This document shows positions 17,160-26,153 of a stretch of DNA of 64,000 nucleotides, piece after piece. The DNA lies in NCBI GenBank assembly GCA_963747005.1, contig CAVVDT010000008.1:124001-188000 (forward strand), in the 5' to 3' direction. How positions within the stretch are numbered: the first letter of the stretch is position 1; every line of letters begins with the position of its first letter. The position numbers and the translations under genes were made by a program. The notes under the pieces were generated by a model. It was not told the origin of the DNA, did no database searches, and saw only the letters and a list, made by a program, of their open reading frames with translations. This stretch comes from CAVVDT01 sp963747005. Lineage in GTDB: Bacteria > Pseudomonadota > Alphaproteobacteria > Rhizobiales > Aestuariivirgaceae.

Positions 17160-19469
17160 CTAGCCCTCCATCGTGACACTGGCGCGCGCCGGTCGGCGGC
17201 GTACGGGCTTGCCGCTGGGTTGGCGACCGGCATTGCCTCCTTCATGCGCCCGGTCCCGAACGCTGTCGCATTCCGCCTCGAGACGATCGAGGAGCGCATC
17301 GATGCGGCGGACGGCGATCTGCCTGACGATACCGTGCCACAGCCCACGGATCGTCCAGGAAGGGCGCAGGTTCGCCGCCATATGGGCATGCGCCGCAGCG
17401 CGAACATCTGCCAGAAACAGGTGCTTTGCATCGTCGCGACCAATTGTCTCCAGCGCCGCGCGCAAGGCGCTTTCTGCGAAAACCTGCCGACGCAAGCGCG
17501 CCGCCGGGCTGCCAATGAGGTCACTGACATCGGTAGCCAGATCGTAGACAAAGTGCGCAAGGTCCAGCGCTGCCGGATCCCTGTGCCGGATGGCGCCATT
17601 GCAGATGCTGCAGCTTTCGGGCGTGCCCGGATCGATGAACGACAGGGTTTGCGCCTCGAAGCCGAAGAGGATGTTCTGCAGGCCGAAGTCGCCGTGAACC
17701 TGACCGCGCGACCAGGTCTCCCGCATGGCAGCAATGGTTGCACGCGCCGCCGCCTCGATGACTTCGGGCTCCAGAGTGCCGGCATTTGCCGCACTGGCGG
17801 ACAAGTCGTGTCCGGGGACCATGCTCATTACCAGCACGTCTTGGGTTCCGGCCTGACGCAACGGTGTTGGCGTGGCGATCCGCCAGCCGTTGAAAACGCG
17901 ACCGTCCAGTGCCGTGTGCAACCGCGACAGAGCCTGTCGCTGCGCCTTGACTTTCGCCGCGTCCAGACCGGCCTCCGGCTTGAATTGCTTGACCACCAGG
18001 CTGGTGTGCATTTGCCAGATCGGCGCACCGCTTCTCGCTTCGATCCCGTAGGCAACCGCATGATCGCCTTCGCCAAGCCGCTTGATCGCCCAGTCGTCGC
18101 TGTCCCTGCCCGTCAGCTCCCGCATTGCCCGCAGGGCAGGAGCCGGATCGACGGATTTCGGCACCAGCCCCAAAAACGCCGCCCAGCGCGCGGCGGCGCC
18201 GATAAAATTTCCGGTCAGCACCCCGATGGCGGCACCAGCCAGCCCCCATTGGACCATGAACACCCACACAAGGGTGACGCTGACGATCATGCCAATGGCG
18301 CCGGCGAAGACGATGGCACGCGGACGCTCCATGCTCGCAAGGGCATTCGACGCCGGCATGCCCAGGGCGGTGGCGAGGACGCCCAGGCTCAATACACCGA
18401 CGATATTGCCTTTGCCCGCGAACTCGCCGCCCGGATAAAGCAGGTGCATGAGGCCTTCGCCGGCAACAAAGACCATCGCGCAAAACGGTGCGAGAATGGC
18501 GCCATAAAACAGCGCATCGCGAATGGCCTGGCGGCGCAGGCTCGACCCGCCCCCGTTCTTCCATGCAAGGACCGATCTCGGCGTCAGGATGTTGCCGAGG
18601 CCGAACACCAGTGGATTGGCGAAAGCCACGATGCTCATGCACGCCGCATAGACGCCGGTGACCGCCGCCCCCAGCATGGTGATCGACAGCCAGTAGGTAA
18701 TGTATTGCTGAACCTGCACGGTCAGCTTGCCGGCCATCAACCATTTTCCGAGCTCCCAGCTCTGCCGCATGTTGATCGGCAACTGACGAACCGCGACGAC
18801 AAACCGGTCGCGCGCGAGACAGAGCCAGGCCATGCCGGTGAGGCCATAAGCGGCGCCAAGCGCCCCACAGGCAGCGAAGGCCGACATGCGACCGCTCCAT
18901 GCAAGCCAGGCCAATACCGAGATCTGCAATGCCGCCACCGCCACATCGAGGATGAGAGCACGCGCCACCTGCAAATGGGCAAAGGCAAACCGGCGGCCGA
19001 ATTCACGTATCAGCGCGAACGGCAGCACTCCCATCAGCACCCACGTCATGCCCGTCAGTTGCCCATTTGCGCCGCTCGCCGTCAGGCCAAGAGCGACCGC
19101 GGCAAGGACCACGGCGGCGACCGCCGACATGATGCAACTCAGGGCGAGGACGCTGCCGGCATGCTCGGCCAGCGTACCCATGGGCCGGTGGCGGCGGATC
19201 GAATAGGGCAAGAGAAGCAGCGATTCCTGAACAGCGACGAAGGAAGCGATCACTGAAAGCGCAATGGCGTACTCGCCGAGTTCACCCGGCGTCGTAGTAC
19301 GCGCGATGACCACCGTCGTCAGAAAGTTCATGCCGCTGACAACAGCCTGGTCCGCCAGCGCCAGCGCATGGTTTCCCGTCGCCAGAGCCCACACGCGGAT
19401 GAACAGGGCGCGCAACGCGGTCAGCCGGCCCGGCTCGGCATCGCAGATGGGAAGTCCGGTTGGGTTCAA
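17160..19469 (-). CDS. Wzx/MVF-type flippase fused to a C-terminal kinase domain
   Basis: A 769-residue fusion. Residues about 30-435 are a polysaccharide-transporter (Wzx/PST, MOP superfamily) with about a dozen hydrophobic helices. Residues about 455-740 are a cytosolic kinase domain of the APH / lipopolysaccharide-kinase kind: lysine in LVVKQFKP (Lys494), catalytic loop VHGDFGLQNILF (His592, Asp594, Asn599) and metal aspartate in FIDPGTP (Asp613). All core kinase residues are present, unlike the degenerate lobe in the next gene. The C-terminus is basic. Such a protein could phosphorylate a lipid-linked glycan, or sense it, as it is flipped across the inner membrane. The ATG at 19469 gives a plausible cytosolic N-terminus. 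A fusion of these two folds is, to my knowledge, uncommon. Confidence 0.78.
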   Translation of the reverse strand: MNPTGLPICDAEPGRLTALRALFIRVWALATGNHALALADQAVVSGMNFLTTVVIARTTTPGELGEYAIALSVIASFVAVQESLLLLPYSIRRHRPMGTLAEHAGSVLALSCIMSAVAAVVLAAVALGLTASGANGQLTGMTWVLMGVLPFALIREFGRRFAFAHLQVARALILDVAVAALQISVLAWLAWSGRMSAFAACGALGAAYGLTGMAWLCLARDRFVVAVRQLPINMRQSWELGKWLMAGKLTVQVQQYITYWLSITMLGAAVTGVYAACMSIVAFANPLVFGLGNILTPRSVLAWKNGGGSSLRRQAIRDALFYGAILAPFCAMVFVAGEGLMHLLYPGGEFAGKGNIVGVLSLGVLATALGMPASNALASMERPRAIVFAGAIGMIVSVTLVWVFMVQWGLAGAAIGVLTGNFIGAAARWAAFLGLVPKSVDPAPALRAMRELTGRDSDDWAIKRLGEGDHAVAYGIEARSGAPIWQMHTSLVVKQFKPEAGLDAAKVKAQRQALSRLHTALDGRVFNGWRIATPTPLRQAGTQDVLVMSMVPGHDLSASAANAGTLEPEVIEAAARATIAAMRETWSRGQVHGDFGLQNILFGFEAQTLSFIDPGTPESCSICNGAIRHRDPAALDLAHFVYDLATDVSDLIGSPAARLRRQVFAESALRAALETIGRDDAKHLFLADVRAAAHAHMAANLRPSWTIRGLWHGIVRQIAVRRIDALLDRLEAECDSVRDRAHEGGNAGRQPSGKPVRRRPARASVTMEG

Positions 19470-19634
19470 GACGTGCTCCAGGGCGTGACACTTCGAGCCC
19501 CGAGTTTTTCCATACGATCGTTAATGTTCGTTGAGGAATTAGCTCGAATTTGCGGCTTGGTTACCGAGAAGCTTCCGCTATCCGTGCCACCAGCCTGAGC
19601 CCGGCAGGGCATATTATCGCGCCGGAATCGAAGG

Positions 19635-20924
19635 TCACCTGAGCTTCGCTGCAAGGCCTGCCGCAAACGCGCGGGCCTTGCTGAAATGGCGCCACAGGAA
19701 AGGGGTCTGCTTGATGTAGCGCTTGGCGCCGAGCAGCATGGCCTTGGTCGCTACCACCGGTAGGGCCATTGCCCGCTGCGCTGCCGCATGATCGAAAAGC
19801 TTCAGTTCCTCGTCGCACCAGTCGCGCTTGTAGGATTCATCGCCGATGGTGAAATCGAAGTGATGAAAGCCGCGCTCGATGGCGATGCGGAGCAATTCGC
19901 GCAAATGCGCCGCGCCGGGCCCGAAGCGGGCCAGTTCGCTGTCCTGATAGCTCGCCAGTAGATAGTAATAGCAGCCTCGCATGGTCAAACCGAGGTTGGT
20001 GGCGGCGATCTCCTCGCCCACCTGCAGCCGGCTCACATGCACGGTTTCGCGCAATTCGGGATTGAGCGCGATGTCGAGATAGAAGTCGCGATAGCCCGGC
20101 CGAGAAAACAGATCGCGGACCCCCATGCGCGCAAACGACCGAGCCTTTTGCTCGAACAGGATATCAAGGGTGCTCTCGATGTCGCCTGGCTCATCCGGTT
20201 CCACGAAACGGACTTCGCCATGTGCGGCGAGGCGGTTGAGCTTGGTGCGATCGCGCCGCCGCGTGGCGCTGGAGCGCTTGCCGTAATAGCCTTCCCAGGT
20301 CTCGGCCAGCGCCGACCTGTGGGCGCCGCTGGCGTTCGGGGTCACCGCCAGATCCATGAAGGGATTCGGCTGCGTGCCGACCATTTCCGGCATCTTGCGC
20401 AATTCGACCAGATCGAAGCCCAGGCGTGGGCGGTCATCGATGAGTTTGAGTATGGCGCGCCACAGCGGCAGGAACTGGCTTGGCTTGACGATACGGGAAA
20501 GCGCCGGCGCAAGCAGCGGGGCGTTGTAGTCGGCGAGATCGGCGCCGAGCCAGGTCAGGCGTCGCAAGAGGCCGTCGCGATCGACCGACAATGGCAGGAT
20601 GAACAGCAATTCCCCGTCGCGCCACCGCCCGCATACGATCACCGGCCTTGCCTGCTGCAGGACCCCGATATTGCGTTGCCACGCCGAAAGCCATTCGAAC
20701 TTCTGGAAAGGGGTAAGCTCGGCATGCGCCTCGAAGTCGCGCCATTCCTCCGCCACCGCGTCCATGTCCTCATAGAGCGAGAGCTCGATACCGGCATGTG
20801 TTGCCGTGGCGACTGTTCCGATCCCGCACCCGGGATGCGGCCGGGACTGCGGCTGCCGGCGGGCGTCGCCCGCCACCCTGTTCAGCGCTTCATTCAGACG
20901 AACCGACGGTTTTGCAAGTGTCAT
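19635..20924 (-). CDS. GNAT-family acetyltransferase, CelD/BcsL type
   Basis: A 429-residue protein with two GNAT-like halves of the CelD/BcsL (FemAB-related) group. The segment TPFQKFEWLSAW near residue 75 is typical of the family, and the C-terminal half contains EEIAATNLGLTMRGCYYYLLASY and GFHHFDFTIGDESYKRDW. Relatives sit in exopolysaccharide and cellulose clusters and probably acylate sugars or lipids. No signal peptide is seen. It is upstream of the flippase-kinase gene on the same strand, 165 bases away, and diverges from the aat-like gene. The acyl donor and acceptor cannot be told from sequence. Confidence 0.78.
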   Translation of the reverse strand: MTLAKPSVRLNEALNRVAGDARRQPQSRPHPGCGIGTVATATHAGIELSLYEDMDAVAEEWRDFEAHAELTPFQKFEWLSAWQRNIGVLQQARPVIVCGRWRDGELLFILPLSVDRDGLLRRLTWLGADLADYNAPLLAPALSRIVKPSQFLPLWRAILKLIDDRPRLGFDLVELRKMPEMVGTQPNPFMDLAVTPNASGAHRSALAETWEGYYGKRSSATRRRDRTKLNRLAAHGEVRFVEPDEPGDIESTLDILFEQKARSFARMGVRDLFSRPGYRDFYLDIALNPELRETVHVSRLQVGEEIAATNLGLTMRGCYYYLLASYQDSELARFGPGAAHLRELLRIAIERGFHHFDFTIGDESYKRDWCDEELKLFDHAAAQRAMALPVVATKAMLLGAKRYIKQTPFLWRHFSKARAFAAGLAAKLR

Positions 20925-21171
20925 CAGGCTTTCCAGTGATGGCAGTTGACCTTATCCTAATGACGATGATTGATGAATAAAGTGTGGAAGCACATCGCTA
21001 TGCGGGCGCGGTGCAGTACACGTCCGCGATCCTCGCAAAGCACCCGGCAACGCCGATTTCGACTCCTCATCGCGCATCAGTCTTTTATCAATGAAGTTGT
21101 TCTAGGCTCATGGGCCGACCGGGCCCTGAGGCCCTCATTTGCCATGCACCGACCACCAAGGGAGCATCCCG

Positions 21172-22134
21172 ATGGCAATCTCGCTGCGCAACCGCCAGCC
21201 GTTGTCCGATCTGTTCGCCACCGCGCCCTATCCGCTACGCCAGGGCGTCCTCGGCTTTGCCTATCTTCTGGTTCCCCGCCGCCTGCCGGGACTGATGCCA
21301 CTGGTCGCGGCAACGCTCAGGGACCTGCCGCGACTGGGACACGCCCTCGTGCCGGACCCGGAAGATGCGCTGGATCTGCCCGACGGTCTGTGCGGCCTGG
21401 CGGGCCGGATAGGCGTCGAGGAACTGCTTGCCGGCTACCGGCGGGGCATGTTCGTCATGAGCCACATCGGGCCGCTGAAGTGGTGGGCGCCGCGCTACCG
21501 GATGGTGCTGTTCTTCGATCAGGCCCGGGTCGAAAAGACGACGCGCAGGCTGTTGCGCAACAATCGTTTCCGCATCACCTTCGATGAAGCCTTTGGCGAG
21601 GTTATGGACGCCTGTGCCCAGCCGCGCAACGGCGGCACACCTCTCACCTGGATCACCCGCAAGGTGCGCTCGCTGTTCGACGCGGCCCATGCGCAAGGTC
21701 ACGCCCATTCGGTCGAAGTGTGGGAGGACGATACTCTCGTGGGCGGCGCCTACGGGCTGGCCGTCGGCGGGGTGTTCTTTACCGAATCGCAGTTCCACAC
21801 GGTTCGCGATGCCTCCAAGGTAGGGTTCTCGGTACTCAACCGGCATCTGCAAGCCTGGGGATTTGCCCTCAACGACGGCAAGCACCCGACACGCTATCTG
21901 GCGGACTGCGGCATGCAACCGGTCACCCGTGCCGAATTCACCAATCTGACGATGTATCACGGCAGCCATGCCGGGCGCGTCGGCCGCTGGTCGGTCGAGC
22001 CCGATCTTCTCGACGACAAATGGCAGCCATCGGAAGCCGGCGGGATAAGCCGGCAGCAGGCGTTCCCTCTGGAAAGCACCTGCCCCTGGAGTGTCGAGGA
22101 GCTCTTATCGACCCACCGCAGCCCTACCTGGTGA
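21172..22134 (+). CDS. Leucyl/phenylalanyl-tRNA-protein transferase-like (Aat family), atypical
   Basis: A 320-residue Aat-family protein, longer than the usual 200-240. About 85 extra residues precede the conserved core. The core is clear: GYRRGMFV, KWWAPRYRMVL (compare WWSPDPR), TWITRKV, GHAHSVEVW, LVGGAYGL, FTESQFH and ASKVGFSVL. The ID-C-Q site of E. coli Aat reads ADCG here, so the glutamine reported to take part in catalysis is replaced. Canonical Aat adds Leu or Phe to proteins for N-end-rule degradation; this version may be a paralogue with another acceptor. The ATG at 21172 has AAGGGAG at good spacing. Its 3' end overlaps lysR by 30 bases. Confidence 0.7.
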   Translation: MAISLRNRQPLSDLFATAPYPLRQGVLGFAYLLVPRRLPGLMPLVAATLRDLPRLGHALVPDPEDALDLPDGLCGLAGRIGVEELLAGYRRGMFVMSHIGPLKWWAPRYRMVLFFDQARVEKTTRRLLRNNRFRITFDEAFGEVMDACAQPRNGGTPLTWITRKVRSLFDAAHAQGHAHSVEVWEDDTLVGGAYGLAVGGVFFTESQFHTVRDASKVGFSVLNRHLQAWGFALNDGKHPTRYLADCGMQPVTRAEFTNLTMYHGSHAGRVGRWSVEPDLLDDKWQPSEAGGISRQQAFPLESTCPWSVEELLSTHRSPTW

Positions 22135-23091
22135 TGCGGCGTAGGTACGCGCACTGAGCGGCGTCCGCGATATGCCCTTTCTAAGCGCTGCCAGAAAGGC
22201 GGCCTCGGCTGAATTCAGCCGCTTGCGCGGGTGGGTGAGCAGATGGATGTCGATGGCCGGCGGATTTTCATGAGGAGGCAGCCGCCACAGCAGTCCGTCC
22301 CTGACGTCGCGCTCCATTACATGGATCGGCAGCGGCCCGATACCGAGGCCGCACATGATCATGCGACGCACCTCCTCCAGGTGCGAGGAGTGCCCGATGA
22401 TCGCCTGATCGAGTTCATAATGGCGACGCAGCAACGCCACGGGCCTGAGTGCATCGGTCAGATCGTCGGTACCGAACGACACCGCCGACAGCCCCCGCAG
22501 ATCCTCGATTTTGAGATGCCGCTTGCCGAACAGCGGGTGCGACGGCCCGCAGAAAAAGCCGAAGAACTCGCGATAGATGACCTCGTATTCGAGCTGCGGC
22601 AGGCGCTTGTTGACGAGGCATATGCCGAAGCTCACCGACTTGTCCTGCACGCTGCGCGCCACATCGGCGCTGGTGGCGACCCGGATTTCATAAGTGGCTT
22701 CGGGGTGCGAGACATGAAACGCCGAGAGCGTTTCGTCGAGGAGCGGCGTGACGACATGGCTGGCCAGCGCGATGCGTACCGCCCCGGTGATCCGGCGCGA
22801 GGCCGAACCGACCATATCCTGCAGGCGGGCGATGTTGCCGTGAATGTCGAGGCATTCGCGATACAGTTCCCGGCCCGCTGCCGTGAGCCGGAACACCCCG
22901 CGCCCGCGCTCCACCAGCCGGCTGCCGATCTGGACTTCGAGCCGTTTGAGCGCCAGGCTTATGGTCGGTTGACGCAACAGCAACCGGTTGGCCGCGGCCG
23001 TGATGCCGCGCTCGTTGACGATGACCACGAACGTCCGCAGCAGGTTCCAGTCCAGGTCGGTGACGAATTTCTCGCTCAGGTCGGCCGGCAT
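22105..23091 (-). CDS. LysR-family transcriptional regulator
   Basis: A 328-residue LysR regulator. The N-terminal winged helix-turn-helix spans about residues 14-70 (LLRTFVVIVNERGITAAANRL, QPTISLALKRLE), with a type 2 periplasmic-binding-fold effector domain after residue 95. It diverges from the ABC transporter operon, with a palindrome in the 131-base gap, so it most likely controls that operon and itself. The effector is probably the transported amine or opine. The 3' end is convergent with and overlaps the aat-like gene. Confidence 0.88.
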   Translation of the reverse strand: MPADLSEKFVTDLDWNLLRTFVVIVNERGITAAANRLLLRQPTISLALKRLEVQIGSRLVERGRGVFRLTAAGRELYRECLDIHGNIARLQDMVGSASRRITGAVRIALASHVVTPLLDETLSAFHVSHPEATYEIRVATSADVARSVQDKSVSFGICLVNKRLPQLEYEVIYREFFGFFCGPSHPLFGKRHLKIEDLRGLSAVSFGTDDLTDALRPVALLRRHYELDQAIIGHSSHLEEVRRMIMCGLGIGPLPIHVMERDVRDGLLWRLPPHENPPAIDIHLLTHPRKRLNSAEAAFLAALRKGISRTPLSARTYAASPGRAAVGR

Positions 23092-23118
23092 TCACCCTCA
23101 TAGTTTGGATTAATGTAG

Positions 23119-23133
23119 GATATTGAAAATATC
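23119..23133. promoter_or_regulatory. Perfect palindrome, candidate LysR operator
   Basis: GATATTGAAAATATC is a perfect 15-base dyad with the T-N11-A pattern of LysR recognition sites. It lies between the divergent lysR and ABC transporter genes. It is centred about 47 bases before the start predicted from a weak promoter (TTGGAC 23137-23142, 18-base spacer, AATACT 23161-23166) reading toward the transporter. Confidence 0.55.
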
Positions 23134-23222
23134 AATTTGGACAATTGTGACAGGTCCTGCAATACTTTCCTTTCAAAAGCCGGCCCACCAGAGACCGGCA
23201 AGGGAGGCATGACGCAGGGCTT

Positions 23223-24092
23223 ATGGCGCATACGAGCGAATTCGACCCCCGTCCGTGGTATTTGCTTTCGCCGGCGCTCATCGCCATAAGCCTGCTTGTC
23301 ATCGTGCCGATGGCGTTCATGCTGGTCTATTCGTTCTATCAGAATGTCGACCTGGGGGTGGACAAGGTCGCCTTCCAGTTCGGCAACTGGAAGGAGTTCT
23401 TTCACGACAATTACTATCACTACGCCATCTGGAAGACCTTCCGGCTTTCGGTGATCGTGACCGTCCTGGCCGCCGTCCTGGGCTATATCCCGGCCTATTT
23501 CATCGCCAACACGAAGTTCCGGCAAAAGTGGCTGCTGCTGCTCCTGCTGATCTTGCCGTTCTGGGTGAGCTTCATCATCCGCACCCTGTCGTGGATCCAC
23601 ATCATGGGCCACGAGGGCATCATCAACTGGGTGCTCATGCAACTGGGGATCATCGATAAGCCGCTGTCGATGATGTACACCGAGTTCGCCGTCATAGTCG
23701 GCTTCATCCACGTCTTCCTTCCTTACATGATCCTCAACGTCTATGTGAGCCTGGAGGGCATCGACCAAAACCTGGTGCCCGCCGCGCGCACCCTCGGCTG
23801 CACCCCGTGGCAGGCCTTTCGCGAAGTGACGCTCCCGCTATCCGTCCCCGGTCTCGCCGCCGGCTGCCTTCTGGTCTTCGTATTGACGGCGGGAAGCTAC
23901 GTGACACCGTTGATCCTCGGCGGCCCCAACGACTTCCTGTTCGGCAGCCTGATCTACGACGCCATCATTTCCGAACTGAACTGGCCCATGGGAGCGACGC
24001 TCTCCTTCACGCTGCTGGTTCTGTTGGGACTGATCGTGGTGATCTACAGCCGCTTCATGGGGCTGAACCAGATCTACAAGTCGCTCGGCTAG
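23223..24092 (+). CDS. ABC transporter permease, PotB-like (spermidine/putrescine family)
   Basis: A 289-residue inner-membrane permease with about six hydrophobic helices. The cytosolic EAA loop reads AARTLGCTPWQAFREVTLPL, which contacts the ATPase. The segment PFWVSFIIRTLSW is typical of PotB-type permeases. It is the first gene of a four-gene operon ordered permease, permease, binding protein, ATPase. The family moves polyamines, opines or related small cations; the exact ligand is not readable from sequence. Confidence 0.9.
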   Translation: MAHTSEFDPRPWYLLSPALIAISLLVIVPMAFMLVYSFYQNVDLGVDKVAFQFGNWKEFFHDNYYHYAIWKTFRLSVIVTVLAAVLGYIPAYFIANTKFRQKWLLLLLLILPFWVSFIIRTLSWIHIMGHEGIINWVLMQLGIIDKPLSMMYTEFAVIVGFIHVFLPYMILNVYVSLEGIDQNLVPAARTLGCTPWQAFREVTLPLSVPGLAAGCLLVFVLTAGSYVTPLILGGPNDFLFGSLIYDAIISELNWPMGATLSFTLLVLLGLIVVIYSRFMGLNQIYKSLG

Positions 24093-24100
24093 GAGGGTTC

Positions 24101-24886
24101 ATGCGCGCCTGGTCCCTCATCAGAGCCTATTCCATCGTCGTTTACATCTTCATGTTCGCGCCGATAGCCGTGGTGCTGCTGCTGGCTTTCAACTCCTCCC
24201 AGTTCGGCGGGTTTCCCATAGAGGGCTTCTCGCTGCGCTGGTTCCACCGGCTTTATGAGAACGAGGCGATCATACGCGCCTTCAAGACCTCGCTCATGCT
24301 CGCTCTCCTCACCTCGATCATCGCCACCACCATCGGCATCCTCGCCTCGCTGGCGCTGGTGCGCTACCGCATCCCCGGCAAGGACTGGATCACCACGCTT
24401 TTGATCTCGCCCGTCCTGGTGCCCGAGACGGTGCTGGCGGTGGGCCTGCTGATCTTCCTGCGCTACCTGTCGATACCGCAGTCCTTCGGCCTGCTGCTGG
24501 TCGGCCATTCGCTGATCGCCCTGCCCTTCGTGATCCTGGTGGTGCAGGCGCGCATGGTCGGCATCAGAAAGGACTATGAGGAGGCTGCCCGCAGCCTCGG
24601 CGCCAACCCTTTCCAGACCTTTCGCGAGGTCACCCTGCCGCTTCTCATGCCGGCCGTATTTGCCGGGGCCTTGTTTGCTTTCACCATATCGTTCGACAAC
24701 ATCACCGCGACCATCTTCTGGCGCCCGGCAGGCCTGGAAACGGTACCGACCCAGATCTTCGGCATGTTGCGCAATTCGATCAGCCCGGAGATCAACGCGC
24801 TCGGCTTCGTCATGATCGTCATCACCGTCGGCGTGCCGCTCATGGCCGGCGGTCTGGCGCGCTATTTTGCAAGAAGGCGGCAATGA
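24101..24886 (+). CDS. ABC transporter permease, PotC-like
   Basis: A 261-residue second permease with about six membrane helices and the EAA loop AARSLGANPFQTFREVTLPL. The start is fixed by TAGGAGGGTTC before the ATG, nine bases after the previous stop; a longer frame runs back through the first permease and is rejected. It pairs with the PotB-like subunit to form the channel. Confidence 0.9.
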   Translation: MRAWSLIRAYSIVVYIFMFAPIAVVLLLAFNSSQFGGFPIEGFSLRWFHRLYENEAIIRAFKTSLMLALLTSIIATTIGILASLALVRYRIPGKDWITTLLISPVLVPETVLAVGLLIFLRYLSIPQSFGLLLVGHSLIALPFVILVVQARMVGIRKDYEEAARSLGANPFQTFREVTLPLLMPAVFAGALFAFTISFDNITATIFWRPAGLETVPTQIFGMLRNSISPEINALGFVMIVITVGVPLMAGGLARYFARRRQ

Positions 24887-24911
24887 GGGACTTTAACCAA
24901 GGAGGAAGACA

Positions 24912-26072
24912 ATGAAGATGGACTCAACCAAGCGTTACGAGAAGTTGCACGAAAGGCTCGGCAACGGCGACATCGACCGGCGCTCGTTCCTGGGACTCAT
25001 GGGATGTGCGGGACTTGCCGCCGGTGTCAGTGGCGGCGTCATGACCACCCTGTCGCGCCATGCCATGGCGGAAGCCAAGTCCTTGTATTTCGAGGGCTGG
25101 GGCGGTGTCGTCAGCGAGGCGCTGCGCAAGTATGCCTTCGACCCCTATGAAGCCAAGAGCGGCAACAAGGTGGTCGATTCGACCTTCGGGGGCGAATCCG
25201 AAGTGCTCACCAAGGTCAAGGCCGCCGGCAACACCAACGGCCACAACATCCTGCATTCCTCCGGCGTCGACTGGTACAAGCGCTGGACCGATGGCGGCTA
25301 CGGCGTGAAACTCGATGAGGCCAACATTCCCAATCTGAAGCTGGTGATGGAAGCCATCATCAAGCCGTTCCGCGCCATTACCCCCGGCAGCCTGTCGGCG
25401 GTGCCTTATGACTATGGTACCACTGGCATTGCCTACAACACCAAGTACGTCTCGAAGGAAGAGGCCGAAAAGCTCGGTGCCAACCTGCTGTTGAAGAAGG
25501 ATCTGAAAGGCAAGATCGGCGGCTGGAACGACTGGGCCGACCGCGCCTGGTACGGTGCCCTGCAATCCGGCCAGGACCCCAACAACATCACCGACTGGGA
25601 TGCCGTCTGGGCCAAGGCGCGCGAGCATCGCGATCTGGTGCTGAAGTACTGGACGTCCGGCGCCGAACTCATGGACCTTCTGGCCAAGGAGGAAATCTAC
25701 GTCACCGAGGCCTGGTCCGGCCGTGTGGCGGCCTTGCAGGCGCAAGGTCATCCGATCGCCTATCTCGACCCGAAGAACGGTCTCGCCTGGATGGAAGACA
25801 TGTTCGTCCTGAAGGGCTCGCCGATGCCCGAGGCCGAGGAGCTCTTGAACTTCATGCTCGATCCCAAGACCGCCATCGCGGTGGCCGAGGGTCAGCATTA
25901 TCCCTCCTCGCTCGATCCCAACAAGGTGCCCATGACCGATGCAGTCAAGGCGCTGCCGGCCTACGATCCGACCGGCACGTTGAAGGGCCTGGTGTTCCGC
26001 GATCCCGACAAGTGGAACGGCGTCGAGAAGGAACAGAAGAAGATGTGGAACCGCATCGAGAAGGGTGCCTGA
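24912..26072 (+). CDS. Periplasmic substrate-binding protein, PotD-like, with Tat-type signal
   Basis: A 386-residue extracytoplasmic binding protein. The leader has a twin-arginine stretch DRRSFLGLMG followed by a hydrophobic core ending near HAMAEA, so export is probably by the Tat system, as in many alphaproteobacterial PotD-like proteins. The mature part has type 2 binding-protein segments LYFEGWGGVVSEALRKYA, VPYDYGTTGIAYNTKYV and AWSGRVAALQAQG. AAGGAGGAAG precedes the start. A strong hairpin follows the gene. Confidence 0.9.
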   Translation: MKMDSTKRYEKLHERLGNGDIDRRSFLGLMGCAGLAAGVSGGVMTTLSRHAMAEAKSLYFEGWGGVVSEALRKYAFDPYEAKSGNKVVDSTFGGESEVLTKVKAAGNTNGHNILHSSGVDWYKRWTDGGYGVKLDEANIPNLKLVMEAIIKPFRAITPGSLSAVPYDYGTTGIAYNTKYVSKEEAEKLGANLLLKKDLKGKIGGWNDWADRAWYGALQSGQDPNNITDWDAVWAKAREHRDLVLKYWTSGAELMDLLAKEEIYVTEAWSGRVAALQAQGHPIAYLDPKNGLAWMEDMFVLKGSPMPEAEELLNFMLDPKTAIAVAEGQHYPSSLDPNKVPMTDAVKALPAYDPTGTLKGLVFRDPDKWNGVEKEQKKMWNRIEKGA

Positions 26073-26085
26073 CGGCAAACGTCAA

Positions 26086-26117
26086 TTCCGGGCCGGCCGT
26101 GACAGGTCGGCCCGGAA
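26086..26117 (+). terminator. Strong intercistronic hairpin after the PotD-like gene
   Basis: TTCCGGGCCG and CGGCCCGGAA pair perfectly, and three further pairs (one of them G-T) extend the stem to 13 bp around a six-base loop. It lies 14 bases after the stop. There is no U-tract, so partial attenuation or 3' mRNA protection is more likely than full termination, because the ATPase gene follows 36 bases later. Confidence 0.65.
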
Positions 26118-26153
26118 GTGCATGATTGACCGGGGAACCGGCGAGGGGACAGC

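Noticed and set aside
17220..19256. A 678-residue open frame opposite the flippase-kinase gene
   Set aside because: It is low-complexity (rich in Arg, Gly, His, Gln) with no domain, and mirrors the codon bias of the real gene on the minus strand.
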